Shown here one piece after another: positions 1 to 8,021 of a stretch of DNA of 64,000 nt. This stretch comes from Pseudomonadota bacterium (GTDB taxonomy: Bacteria; Pseudomonadota; Alphaproteobacteria; Rhizobiales; Xanthobacteraceae): contig JAEYRD010000216.1 in assembly GCA_023435725.1 (NCBI GenBank), positions 10,231 to 74,230 of the forward strand. The letters are read 5' to 3'. The notes beneath the pieces were generated by a model that was given only the letters and a program-made list of their open reading frames with translations, did no database searches and was not told the DNA's origin. Position numbers and translations under genes: made by a program. Numbering within the stretch: the stretch's first letter is position 1; each line of letters starts with the position of its first letter.

Positions 1-1
1 C

Positions 2-19
2 GAGCCCAAGATGGTCTGA
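2..19 (+). CDS. nosZ: C-terminal end of nitrous-oxide reductase NosZ (partial)
   Basis: Only the last five codons (E-P-K-M-V) and a TGA stop lie inside the window. The reading frame is open to the left edge and stops 14 bp before the nosD start. The identification is inferred from position alone: in denitrifying rhizobia nosZ directly precedes nosD. NosZ is the periplasmic copper enzyme that reduces N2O to N2. Five residues cannot prove it. Confidence 0.45.
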   Translation, partial: EPKMV

Positions 20-33
20 AGCGAGGACAGCAC

Positions 34-1392
34 GTGCTTCTTCTTCGACGAATTGTTCCGGCGGCGATTCTCGCCGCCGGGCTCTTTGGCTCCGCCGCCG
101 CGGCGGAGCTGAAAGCTGTCGCGGACCAGCCGCTTCAGGCGGTGCTCGACCGCGCGCAGGAAGGCGACGTCGTCAAGCTGACGCCCGGCGTCTACAAGGG
201 GGAATTCAGAATTGACCGTCGCCTTGTCTTGACCGGGGAACCCGGTGCCGTGCTCAGTGGCGGCGGGTCCGGCAATGTCATTACCGTGGTTGCGCCTGAT
301 GTCGCGATCCGCGGCATCACCATCCGGGATTCCGGCCGCGATCTCCAGGCCATGAATTCCGGGATCTTTCTCGAGAAGACCGCCGAGCGCGCGGTGATCG
401 AAAACAATCGCCTGGAAGGAAACCTGTTCGGCATCTACGTTCACGGGGCGACGGGATCCCGCGTCGAACGCAACGTCATCGAGGGATTGCGCGAGGGGCG
501 CCGCAGCGAGAGCGGGAATGGCGTGTCGCTCTGGAATGCACCCGATGTCACGATCGCGGAAAACACTTTCCGCAATGGTCGAGACGGCATCTTCACGATC
601 AGCAGCCGCAAGGATCGCTTCATCAACAACCGCTTCGAACAGGTGCGCTTCGCGGTTCACTACATGTACACCAACGACAGCGAGGTCAGAGGCAACGTCT
701 CCGTGCGCAATACCGTCGGTTATGCCATCATGTATTCGAACCGACTGGTGATCCGCAACAATATCTCGGATCGCGACCGGGACTACGGGATACTGTTCAA
801 TTACGCCAATTACGCCGAGATCGACGGCAACCGGGTCGTTGGCGGACCGCTGGACAATGTCGCGGTCGGCCGCGAAGGAGCGGACGACGAGAAGGAGATG
901 GTGCCCGACATACGGCCAACGCGGGACGTCCGCAGCGGGCCGGAAAAATGCGTGTTCATCTACAACACCAACCACAACAAGTTCCGCAACAACTGGTTCG
1001 AGCGTTGCGGCATCGGTGTCCACTTCACGGCTGGCTCTGAGGGCAATGAGATCACCGGCAATGCGTTCGTCGGCAACCGCAATCAGGTAAAATATGTCGG
1101 CACGCGTGATCTCGACTGGTCGAAGGGGGGCCGCGGCAATTACTGGAGCGACAACCCGGCGTTCGACCTGAATGGCGACGGCATTGCCGACACCGCTTAT
1201 CGACCCAACGATCTGGTCGATCGCGTGCTGTGGACCGCGCCGTCCGCCAAGGTCTTGATCAACAGCCCGGCGGTGCAGGTTTTGCGCTGGGCGCAGGCGC
1301 AGTTTCCGGCTCTGTATCCCGGGGGCGTCGTCGATAGCCATCCGCTGGTCGCGCCGCCGCCGAAGCCGTCGCCCGAGTGGAGTGCCAGATGA
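34..1392 (+). CDS. nosD: NosD, periplasmic copper-centre maturation protein of N2O reductase
   Basis: A 452-residue exported protein. It starts at a GTG preceded by a GAGGAC ribosome-binding site and has a Sec signal peptide (about residues 1-23, hydrophobic core ending in AAAAE). The body is made of repeated short beta-helix rungs rich in N-N, G-N and I-x-N turns (NNRL, ENTF, NNRF, RNNIS, NNWFERC), the NosD/CASH fold. NosD works with the NosFY ABC complex to assemble the CuZ sulfide cluster of NosZ in the periplasm. It ends with a 4-bp overlap with nosF, so the two are translationally coupled. The order D-F-Y-L-X makes the assignment firm. Confidence 0.95.
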   Translation: MLLLRRIVPAAILAAGLFGSAAAAELKAVADQPLQAVLDRAQEGDVVKLTPGVYKGEFRIDRRLVLTGEPGAVLSGGGSGNVITVVAPDVAIRGITIRDSGRDLQAMNSGIFLEKTAERAVIENNRLEGNLFGIYVHGATGSRVERNVIEGLREGRRSESGNGVSLWNAPDVTIAENTFRNGRDGIFTISSRKDRFINNRFEQVRFAVHYMYTNDSEVRGNVSVRNTVGYAIMYSNRLVIRNNISDRDRDYGILFNYANYAEIDGNRVVGGPLDNVAVGREGADDEKEMVPDIRPTRDVRSGPEKCVFIYNTNHNKFRNNWFERCGIGVHFTAGSEGNEITGNAFVGNRNQVKYVGTRDLDWSKGGRGNYWSDNPAFDLNGDGIADTAYRPNDLVDRVLWTAPSAKVLINSPAVQVLRWAQAQFPALYPGGVVDSHPLVAPPPKPSPEWSAR

Positions 1393-2300
1393 CCGCGACC
1401 GTTTCCGTGACCGGGGTCGACAAGAACTATCGCAAGGTGCGTGCGCTGCGCGATGTCTCGTTCTCTCTCGTCCCCGGGCGATTGAGCGCGCTGGTCGGCC
1501 ACAATGGCGCCGGCAAGACCACGCTGATCAAATTGATGCTGGGATTGATCCACGCAGATCGCGGTGAAATTCGCGTGATGGGGCAGGATCCGGCAGCGGG
1601 TGAGTTTTCGGCACGCCGGCTCCTTGGCTATCTCCCCGAAAATGTCGCGTTCAACGCGGCGCTCACGGGACGCGAGACGCTGGCGTTCTATGCGCGCCTG
1701 AAGCGGATCAAGCCGGCCTCGGCGTGGGCGCTGCTCGACCGTGTCGGATTGAGCGATGCCGCCGATCGCCGCGTCGGAACCTATTCCAAGGGGATGCGTC
1801 AGCGATTGGGTCTGGCACAGGCGCTGCTCGGGCAGCCGCGTGTGCTGTTGCTGGATGAGCCGACCACGGGACTCGATCCTGCGCTGCGGCAAACGTTCTA
1901 CGAGATCTTGAACGAATTGCGGGACGACGGCGCCACCGTCCTGATTTCGTCCCACGCGCTCAATGAGCTCGAGGATCGCGCGGAGCAGGTCCTGATCATG
2001 AACCGGGGCCGGCTGGTCGCGCAAGGCACGCTGGCGGAGTTGCGCTCGCTCTCACAGTTACCGATCCGGGTCTCGCTGGATCTGGTGACCGGCGTTGATG
2101 ACACGAGTCCTGTGCCGATCATGGACGATACCATTTCAATCGAGGGCCGCAGGACCATACTGGTGGCTGACGAAAAAGGGAAAATGGATCTGTTGCGTGC
2201 GGCCGCGAGCGATCCACGTGTCAAGAACATCGAGATTGCGGCACCGACGCTCGACGATCTCTACGCACACTTTCTCAACACGCAGGAGAGGGCCGCGTGA
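1389..2300 (+). CDS. nosF: NosF, ABC transporter ATPase for NosZ maturation
   Basis: The start is taken at the ATG of the ATGA overlap with nosD. A frame-compatible ATG 12 bp upstream is less likely. The 303-residue protein is a cytoplasmic ABC ATPase with Walker A GHNGAGKTT, the signature motif YSKGMRQRL and Walker B LLLDEPTTGLD followed by a switch-region histidine (SSHAL). The roughly 80 residues after the ATPase core are an extension typical of this class. It pairs with NosY and NosD to energise assembly of the copper-sulfur cluster of N2O reductase. Its stop overlaps the nosY start. Confidence 0.95.
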   Translation: MTATVSVTGVDKNYRKVRALRDVSFSLVPGRLSALVGHNGAGKTTLIKLMLGLIHADRGEIRVMGQDPAAGEFSARRLLGYLPENVAFNAALTGRETLAFYARLKRIKPASAWALLDRVGLSDAADRRVGTYSKGMRQRLGLAQALLGQPRVLLLDEPTTGLDPALRQTFYEILNELRDDGATVLISSHALNELEDRAEQVLIMNRGRLVAQGTLAELRSLSQLPIRVSLDLVTGVDDTSPVPIMDDTISIEGRRTILVADEKGKMDLLRAAASDPRVKNIEIAAPTLDDLYAHFLNTQERAA

Positions 2301-3124
2301 GGACGGTCGCGATCATCGCCTTCAAGGAGATCCAGGAAGGCTTGCGGAACCGCTGGGTGTTGGCGACGACGCTTCTGCTCGCCGCACTCGCCTTGTCGCT
2401 GACGTTCCTCGGCAGCGCTCCCACCGGCAATGTCGGCGCCGGCGCCCTCGACGTGGTGGTTGTCAGCTTGTCCAGCCTGACGATCTTCCTGCTGCCATTG
2501 ATCGCGCTGCTGATCTCGCACGATGCCGTGGTCGGTGAAATGGAGCGGGGCACGATGATCCTGCTGTTGAGCTACCCCGTCGGTCGCAGCCAGGTCATTC
2601 TCGGCAAATTCTGCGGTCACGTCCTGATCCTCGCCTTCGCGACGATCCTCGGTTATGGCGCGGCGGCCGCTGCGCTTGCGATCACCGGCACCTCGGCACT
2701 GGCAGCGAGCTGGTACGCCTTTGCCTCCATGCTTGGGACGTCGATCATGCTTGGGGCTGTATTCGTGGCGATAGGATACCTCATCAGCAGTCTGGTTCGC
2801 GACCGTGGCACCGCAGCCGGCTTGTCGGTCGGCATCTGGCTCTTGATGGTGTTGGTGTTCGATATGGCGCTGCTTGGGATCCTGGTGATCGACCAGGGAC
2901 AGATCATCTCGGCAACGGTCCTCGAATGGCTTCTGTTCCTCAATCCCACGGATCTTTACCGCCTGGCGAATCTCACCGGATTCAACGTGAGCCAGTTTTC
3001 CGGCATGGCCGGGCTGTCGGGAACGGCAACCACCGGCATTGCTGCGCTCTTGCTGGGGCTACTGGTCTGGATCGTGACACCACTCGGGCTTGCGGCGACC
3101 TTCTTCGCGCGGAGGGAACTATGA
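2297..3124 (+). CDS. nosY: NosY, ABC transporter permease for NosZ maturation
   Basis: A 275-residue integral membrane protein of the ABC-2 permease type, starting at GTG in a GTGA overlap with nosF. About six hydrophobic segments are visible, from the N-terminal one (around residues 20-40) to the last (around 245-270, rich in LLLGLLVWIV). The protein begins with an amphipathic stretch and the FKEIQEGLRNRW motif usual for this family. It forms the membrane channel of the NosFY complex that works with NosD. It is translationally coupled to nosL. Confidence 0.95.
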   Translation: MRTVAIIAFKEIQEGLRNRWVLATTLLLAALALSLTFLGSAPTGNVGAGALDVVVVSLSSLTIFLLPLIALLISHDAVVGEMERGTMILLLSYPVGRSQVILGKFCGHVLILAFATILGYGAAAAALAITGTSALAASWYAFASMLGTSIMLGAVFVAIGYLISSLVRDRGTAAGLSVGIWLLMVLVFDMALLGILVIDQGQIISATVLEWLLFLNPTDLYRLANLTGFNVSQFSGMAGLSGTATTGIAALLLGLLVWIVTPLGLAATFFARREL

Positions 3125-3672
3125 CCCGAAGATCCGTCGGTGTGATCATCATCACGGCGCTGCTTCTCGCCGGTTGCAACCCGGACACGGGCAACTCCAA
3201 CATGCCGCGGCCGTTTCCTCTCACGCGCGATGCGATGGGCGTTTTTTGCGGCATGAACCTGATGGAGCATCCTGGACCCAAGGGCCAGATCATCACAGCG
3301 GGCCGCATCGATCCATTCTGGTTCACCTCCGTCCGGGACACCGTGGCATTCACGTTGATGCCGGATCAGCCGCGCGACATACGGGCAATCTACGTCTCGG
3401 ACATGGCCCGCGCGACCAGTTGGGAGGAGCCTGGCGCAACGAACTGGATTGACGCGAGGAAGGCGTTCTTCGTGATCGAGAGCCGGAAGCAGGGTGGCAT
3501 GGGGGCAGCGGAAGCGGTGCCGTTCGGCAATCAGGCTGCGGCCGATGGGTTCGCGACCGACAATGGCGGGCGAGTGGTGACATTTGCGGAAATTCCAGGC
3601 TCCTACGTGCTGGGTAGTGATATGGCAGGCGAGTCAGCCGAACATGATCGTGGCGAGGTCAGGCCCAACTGA
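3121..3672 (+). CDS. nosL: NosL, copper chaperone lipoprotein
   Basis: The start is the ATG overlapping the nosY stop (ATGA). The 183-residue protein has a lipoprotein signal with lipobox LLAGC (Cys19), so it should be anchored on the periplasmic face of a membrane. The NosL copper-binding region is present: F-C-G-M (Cys43, Met45) followed by His50. NosL delivers Cu(I) to NosZ during maturation. The C-terminal tail after the conserved domain is charged and looks unconserved. Confidence 0.93.
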   Translation: MTRRSVGVIIITALLLAGCNPDTGNSNMPRPFPLTRDAMGVFCGMNLMEHPGPKGQIITAGRIDPFWFTSVRDTVAFTLMPDQPRDIRAIYVSDMARATSWEEPGATNWIDARKAFFVIESRKQGGMGAAEAVPFGNQAAADGFATDNGGRVVTFAEIPGSYVLGSDMAGESAEHDRGEVRPN

Positions 3673-3680
3673 GGACCCCG

Positions 3681-4688
3681 ATGATGCGCAATCCAACTCT
3701 CTCGCGGCGACGCATGATAGCAATCACGGCGACGGCGCTCGGTTCGGCTCTCACGAGTGGTTCACGTATCGCTCGGGCGCAAGAGGCCGTGCGCTGGCAT
3801 GGTTCTGCGCTCGGAGCGCAGGTCTCGGTGGAGATTTATCACCCGGACCGCGCCGAGGCCGAGCGATTGGTCGGTAGCTGTCTTCTGGACGTGCGCAGGC
3901 TGGAGCAGCAGTTCAGCTTGTACCGCCAGGACTCCGCGATCTGCACGCTCAACCGTACCGGCATTCTCGTTGCGCCGGATCCTGACATGGTGGCCTTGCT
4001 CGAGGCCTCGCTGGCCTTTGCCGACCTGACCGGGGGCGCATTCGATCCGACCGTTCAGCCGTTGTGGTCGCTCTATGCCGACCATTTCTCTTCGGAGCGG
4101 CCGGATCCGGACGGTCCGCCGCGGGAGAAGCTCGCCGAGGTGCTGACCAGGGTCGGCCGCCGCGGGCTGCTGGTGACGCCGGATCGCGTTGCTCTCGCGC
4201 ATCGCGGCGCTGCGATCACTCTGAACGGCATTGCGCAGGGGTTCGCGACCGACAAGGTCGTCGAGAAGCTGCGAAAGGCGGGCTTGTCGACGACCTTGGT
4301 CAACATGGGAGAGATTCGCGCAATCGGGTCGCGACCCGAAGGGGGGCCGTGGCGTGTCGGTCTTGCAGATCCGGACAGGCCAGGTGCAGGTGCTCTCACT
4401 GAGACGATCGATCTCGTCGACCGCGCCGTCGCGACAACGGCCGGCGCCGGATTCCGCTTCGACGCCACCGGGCGGTTTACGCATCTCTTCGATCCGGCCA
4501 CGGGACTGAGCCCGTCTCTCTATCGAACCGTCAGCGTTGTCGCGCCGAGCGCAACCGAAGCTGATGCGCTCTCGACCGCCTTTAGCCTGATGGCCATTCC
4601 GCGAATACGGGATATCGTCGCCTCCCGGCCGAATGTGCAGGCGCGCCTGATCGCTATGGATGGTCGGGTTACCGTTTGTGGTGCGTGA
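3681..4688 (+). CDS. nosX: NosX, ApbE-type FAD:protein FMN transferase
   Basis: A 335-residue protein with a twin-arginine signal (SRRRMIAIT, then a hydrophobic stretch ending ARAQ), hence a Tat substrate in the periplasm. ApbE motifs are visible: FDPTVQPLW, ITLNGIAQGFATD and NMGEIRAIG, followed by the glycine/threonine-rich C-terminal lobe. In alphaproteobacteria NosX covalently attaches FMN to the electron donor NosR. It starts 8 bp after nosL and is the last gene of the block. The nosR gene must lie outside the window. No convincing terminator was seen after it. Confidence 0.92.
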   Translation: MMRNPTLSRRRMIAITATALGSALTSGSRIARAQEAVRWHGSALGAQVSVEIYHPDRAEAERLVGSCLLDVRRLEQQFSLYRQDSAICTLNRTGILVAPDPDMVALLEASLAFADLTGGAFDPTVQPLWSLYADHFSSERPDPDGPPREKLAEVLTRVGRRGLLVTPDRVALAHRGAAITLNGIAQGFATDKVVEKLRKAGLSTTLVNMGEIRAIGSRPEGGPWRVGLADPDRPGAGALTETIDLVDRAVATTAGAGFRFDATGRFTHLFDPATGLSPSLYRTVSVVAPSATEADALSTAFSLMAIPRIRDIVASRPNVQARLIAMDGRVTVCGA

Positions 4689-5932
4689 AGCATCGTTTCA
4701 GGCTGCCGACGAGTCCCAAATGCTTCGGCGCAGGGCGCGCCAAACGCCCCTTCAGAAAATGCCTCGTTTCGATGGATGGCCGCGGCACGGAGTTCAATTT
4801 GCTGGTGTTGTTAAGGTCAGGTCGATCTCACGGCTCGTCCAATTTGAGTGGCTCGTTCACTCACTATTGAGGCGTTGGATGAGTTCAGGCGATGGATGCG
4901 CGCGAACGAGTTCAAGCGGTGAGACAACGGGTGTGGGCCTTCATGTCCTGCCTTAATAACGAGAACCAGGTAATTGAAATTACATCATTATAGATTTTCC
5001 GTGGCCCCCTTGATGGATTGGAGCGAGAGTTCAGGGTTTTCAATCGGTTAGAAGCCGCCGTGTGCGTGATGTGTGCACCGGGAGATCAAGAGAAATCTAT
5101 TGAAGGCCAGTGTCGGCGTCGTCCTTGGAAGCGGATTAATGTCCGGAGAAGCGTGAACAGTTCTGAGCTGACGCGCGCGAGCAAGGCCGGGCGTCATCAC
5201 CCAAAAGTTGGAATCGCCTTAGCAGAGATGGACGCTCGGCCGATTGAAGAGATTCAAGAACGGCGTTGAAGGCAAAAGCTGATTCGAGGGTTTGAGTGGC
5301 TCCAGCGGTTCTTCCCGCGCAGATCTGCGAAGTTGCCAATGAACGAAAGGCGCAGGCATCCAGACTAGCTCCTATTGTGCAGATACCGATACGGCTAAAG
5401 AAGATCACTAGTCTAAGCGATTGGGTCCTATGGTGGGCCCGCGTGCAACTAGACCGTTGTGGGGAGCAATTCACCTGAAGCAGGGGCTTGTTTCTTCCCC
5501 GCCCCGTTGCCGTGCGCTCCGAGCCTGAGGCGGCCGGGGTGGTCATTGGAATTCAGCACCACGAGCGTGAATCGTGGGTTTGACTCCCACTCTCTCCGCT
5601 ATTTCCATTTTGTCCGCCAAACTACGATTTCTACGGTCGTGTACTACCGATGTTGGCGCTCCCAATTTGGCGCGGATCGTGTTGACTGCGGTGCACAGTG
5701 TACCTTCGAGCGCTGACTTTTCTGCATCATGAGGCTGCATATAGCGGCCGTGCGAAAATCCAAACTGAGGGCGAAGCGACGAAGCAAAGCTCGACGAAAC
5801 AGGTCGCGAGAATGCGAAACTGTGTGTTTTGCCGTAACGCATGCCGACAGTCTCGCTATGAAACTGCGCAGCTCGATCGGCCCGGACCATGACGTCGTGA
5901 CGTCCGGACCGACCGGCGGCGTGCCCTCGCGG
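4689..5932. other. 1.2-kb region without a recognisable gene
   Basis: No open frame here has a signal peptide, recognisable domain or good ribosome-binding site. Base composition is less GC-rich and less periodic than in the neighbours. It contains a small inverted repeat (4970-4983, GTAATT-GA-AATTAC) and the tRNA remnant listed separately. It separates the nos block from a set of unrelated genes, so it may be a decayed junction. I could not recognise any integrase or IS remnant. Confidence 0.5.
5569..5600 (+). pseudogene. Degenerate 3' half of a serine tRNA gene
   Basis: The segment ends in a T-arm (stem GTGGG/CCCAC at 5574-5578 and 5586-5590 around the loop TTTGACT) and an acceptor strand TCTCTCCGCT. 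This closely resembles the 3' end of bacterial tRNA-Ser, which reads ...GTGGGTTCGAATCCCACTCTCTCCGCCA. The loop has two changes and the CCA end is altered, and no matching 5' half lies upstream. It is therefore not a functional tRNA. Such 3' halves typically mark the border left by an element that integrated into a tRNA gene. Confidence 0.6.
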
Positions 5933-6301
5933 TTAGCTGCAGCTCAGCGGCAATGGCTGGTCGGGATGCACCTCGTACCAGTCATAGCAATCCGGATAGG
6001 CGCCGTAGAATCCATATCCGGGCCGGCCGTACCGGTGAAATGCGTGCTGGCGGAGACCGCCTGCATGACCGCCGAAGCCGAGGTGCTCGCCGCCGAACCG
6101 GGCGCCGCCGCCGAATCCTCCCTCGTGGCCCATGCTGCCGAAATGCGCACCGCCGCCAAAGCCCGCATGTGCGCCTCCGCCGAAGCCGCCGCCAAAGCCG
6201 CCGTGGCCGCCGCCACCACCGCCGCCGTGCGCGTAGGCCCCGCCGATGGCCAGCGTTGAAGCGAGTGCTGCTGTTGCCAGAATCATGATGGCTCGTTTCA
6301 T
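5933..6301 (-). CDS. Secreted glycine/histidine-rich small protein
   Basis: A 122-residue protein. The start is set by an AGGAG ribosome-binding site 7-8 bp upstream and by the signal peptide that follows (MKRAIMILATAALAS... cut near AYA). The mature part is Gly/His/Phe-rich (runs of HGGGGG, GFGGGFGGGA, HFG), then a Tyr-rich end with PDCYDW and a final Cys. The residue pattern would suit metal binding or a cell-surface role, but no function is known. The apparent GCC-rich repeat on the plus strand is only the codon pattern of this gene. Confidence 0.7.
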   Translation of the reverse strand: MKRAIMILATAALASTLAIGGAYAHGGGGGGGHGGFGGGFGGGAHAGFGGGAHFGSMGHEGGFGGGARFGGEHLGFGGHAGGLRQHAFHRYGRPGYGFYGAYPDCYDWYEVHPDQPLPLSCS

Positions 6302-6595
6302 GGAAAACTCCTCTCGTGTTGAGCTGCCCGGCCATCCCGGAAGCCGCTGACGCATCGTGCTGTGCGCGCGAGGCTGCCGATGACTGGGCGTGTGATGCAA
6401 GAGAGGTAGGAGCGATGCACGGCAATCCAACTGAATTCGGCGTCATATATCAGTCGCGCTACTCGCGAAGGTGAACTCGCCGCGCGTGGTGGCGGCGTGC
6501 ACGCGAGGGAGCGGGCTGAATGGACCAGCCCGCTCCCTGTCATTCGATGTGCGGCGGCCGGCGGCGTCATCCGCACGGACGGGTCGGCGCGATCA

Positions 6596-6841
6596 TTAGC
6601 TGCCGGTGCCCGGTTCGCACGGCACGTTGTTGCCGGTCCATGGCGCGGTCGCGAAGGCGCCGACGCGCGGCGCCGGGATGCAGGCGCGTTCGCCCGGATA
6701 ATAGAACGGCGTGTTCGTCGCGACCGTATCGGCTTCCATCGCGGGCTGCTGCACGACGCGATGGTGCTCGCGCGCCATGACGGGGCCGCCTAGCATGGCG
6801 GCTGCGATCAATCCCATCGACAACAGTTTGGACGTGGTCAT
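6596..6841 (-). CDS. Small secreted protein of unknown function
   Basis: An 81-residue protein with a clear signal peptide (MTTSKLLSMGLIAAAML..., cleavage near VMA-RE). The mature part is about 58 residues, with two cysteines (in RACIPAP and NVPCEPG) that could form a disulfide in the periplasm. It lies 294 bp upstream, in reading direction, of the glycine-rich gene, and both are on the minus strand. The cysteine spacing and aromatic/proline content suggest a folded mini-protein. I recognise no characterised family. Confidence 0.6.
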   Translation of the reverse strand: MTTSKLLSMGLIAAAMLGGPVMAREHHRVVQQPAMEADTVATNTPFYYPGERACIPAPRVGAFATAPWTGNNVPCEPGTGS

Positions 6842-7331
6842 TCGCTCTCTCCATTGATGACATCAGGCCGAACCAAGCCGGCTCGCCATTGAGGTGCGAA
6901 CGATTGGCCGCGATTCAAACGCACGATTTGCTCACCGCAATTCAACCGCCTGTGAACCGATGCGGCGTCACTACCACGATCGTGCGAATGCATAACATCC
7001 GTGGCCCCTGAAACTACAGCGCGTGCGTTGAGGGCATATGTTCGATCCAGGGTAGTTCACAGCGGAGCCCCCAAGATGATCACGACATTGGCAACATGCA
7101 TCGTCCTCGCGTTGGCGCAGCTCGTGAGTGCGCGGTCAGCAACATGAACTGGAATTCAATGGCAGCCCTCGCGTCGCAAGCCTATCTCGCAACACAGCGA
7201 GTGGCCGGCATCAGGCGGTGTCAGGGCCGCGGGTTCGATGCGCGCGGGCGCCGAACATGACACCGCGCGCCGCCGAGCCCACGCTTCCTCACCGCGCGCC
7301 AAAACGCCGCGCGGAACCTGGAGCGAAGATC
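6842..7331. other. Promoter region between a minus-strand gene and a two-component system
   Basis: This divergent spacer holds no recognisable gene. One very short frame at 7076-7147 (23 codons, MITTLATCIVLALAQ..., preceded by CGGAG) looks like a lone signal peptide or leader and may be a remnant. The response-regulator frame is open upstream of 7332, but the extension is Arg/Pro-rich and unlike the family. I see no strong inverted repeat. Confidence 0.4.
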
Positions 7332-8012
7332 ATGAACCGGATTCTCCTGATCGAGGACGACGCCGAGACTGCCGAGGTGATTGTCGCCGAGCTCGCCGAT
7401 CGCGGCTTCGAGGTGCAATGGGCCGGCGACGGCGTCGATGGTCTCGACCGTGCGCGCGCGTCGAGCCCGGATGCCATGATCGTCGATCGCATGCTGCCCG
7501 GTATGGACGGGCTGACCGTCATCGAGGCGCTGCGCAAGGCGCAGGTCAGGACGCCCGTGCTGGTCCTCAGTGCACTCGGTGCGGTGGATGACCGGGTGCG
7601 CGGATTGCGCATGGGCGGAGATGATTATCTCACAAAGCCGTTTGCGCTGGTCGAGCTGGTCGCGCGGATCGAGGCGCTTCTGCGCCGTCCGATCGATAGC
7701 CGCGAGACCATCCTTCGTGTCGGCCCGCTCGAGCTCGATCTGATCGAGCGGACCGCGCGGCGTGGCGAGCGCGAGCTCGACCTGCTGCCGCGCGAATTCC
7801 GCCTGCTCGAATACATGATGCGCCGGAATGATCAGCTGCTGACGCGCGCGATGCTGCTTGAGGAGGTCTGGAACTACAAGTTCGTTCCGGCGACCACGAA
7901 CCTGATCGATGTGCATATGGGCCGCCTTCGCCACAAGGTCGACGGTCCCGGAGAGGCGCTGCTCATCCACAACGTCCGGGGCTCCGGCTTCGTTCTCCGC
8001 TTGCGGCAATAG
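7332..8012 (+). CDS. OmpR/PhoB-family response regulator
   Basis: A 226-residue protein. The start is chosen at the ATG opening MNRILLIEDD, with GGAGCGAAG just upstream. A longer frame exists but its N-terminus does not fit the family. The receiver domain (residues 1-115) has the acidic pair ED(D) at 8-10, phosphoacceptor Asp52 in VDRMLPG, and the TKP lysine near 102. A winged-helix DNA-binding domain (about 130-225) ends in VRGSGFVLR. The sensor kinase gene follows 9 bp later. The stimulus is unknown; the sigma factor and RND pump downstream are plausible targets by position only. Confidence 0.9.
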   Translation: MNRILLIEDDAETAEVIVAELADRGFEVQWAGDGVDGLDRARASSPDAMIVDRMLPGMDGLTVIEALRKAQVRTPVLVLSALGAVDDRVRGLRMGGDDYLTKPFALVELVARIEALLRRPIDSRETILRVGPLELDLIERTARRGERELDLLPREFRLLEYMMRRNDQLLTRAMLLEEVWNYKFVPATTNLIDVHMGRLRHKVDGPGEALLIHNVRGSGFVLRLRQ

Positions 8013-8021
8013 GGGCGGACG

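Noticed and set aside
3762..4484. 240-codon minus-strand frame opposite nosX
   Set aside because: It is a long antisense frame caused by high GC, with no ribosome-binding site or domain; nosX fits its family along the whole length.
5543..5890. 115-codon minus-strand frame containing ERVGVKPTIHARG
   Set aside because: It runs antisense through the tRNA-Ser remnant. Such text is a known artefact of translating tRNA genes.
5729..6259. Ala-rich plus-strand frame and apparent GCC repeat near 6060-6230
   Set aside because: It is the reverse of the Gly/His-rich secreted gene. The repetition follows its glycine codons and is not a repeat array.
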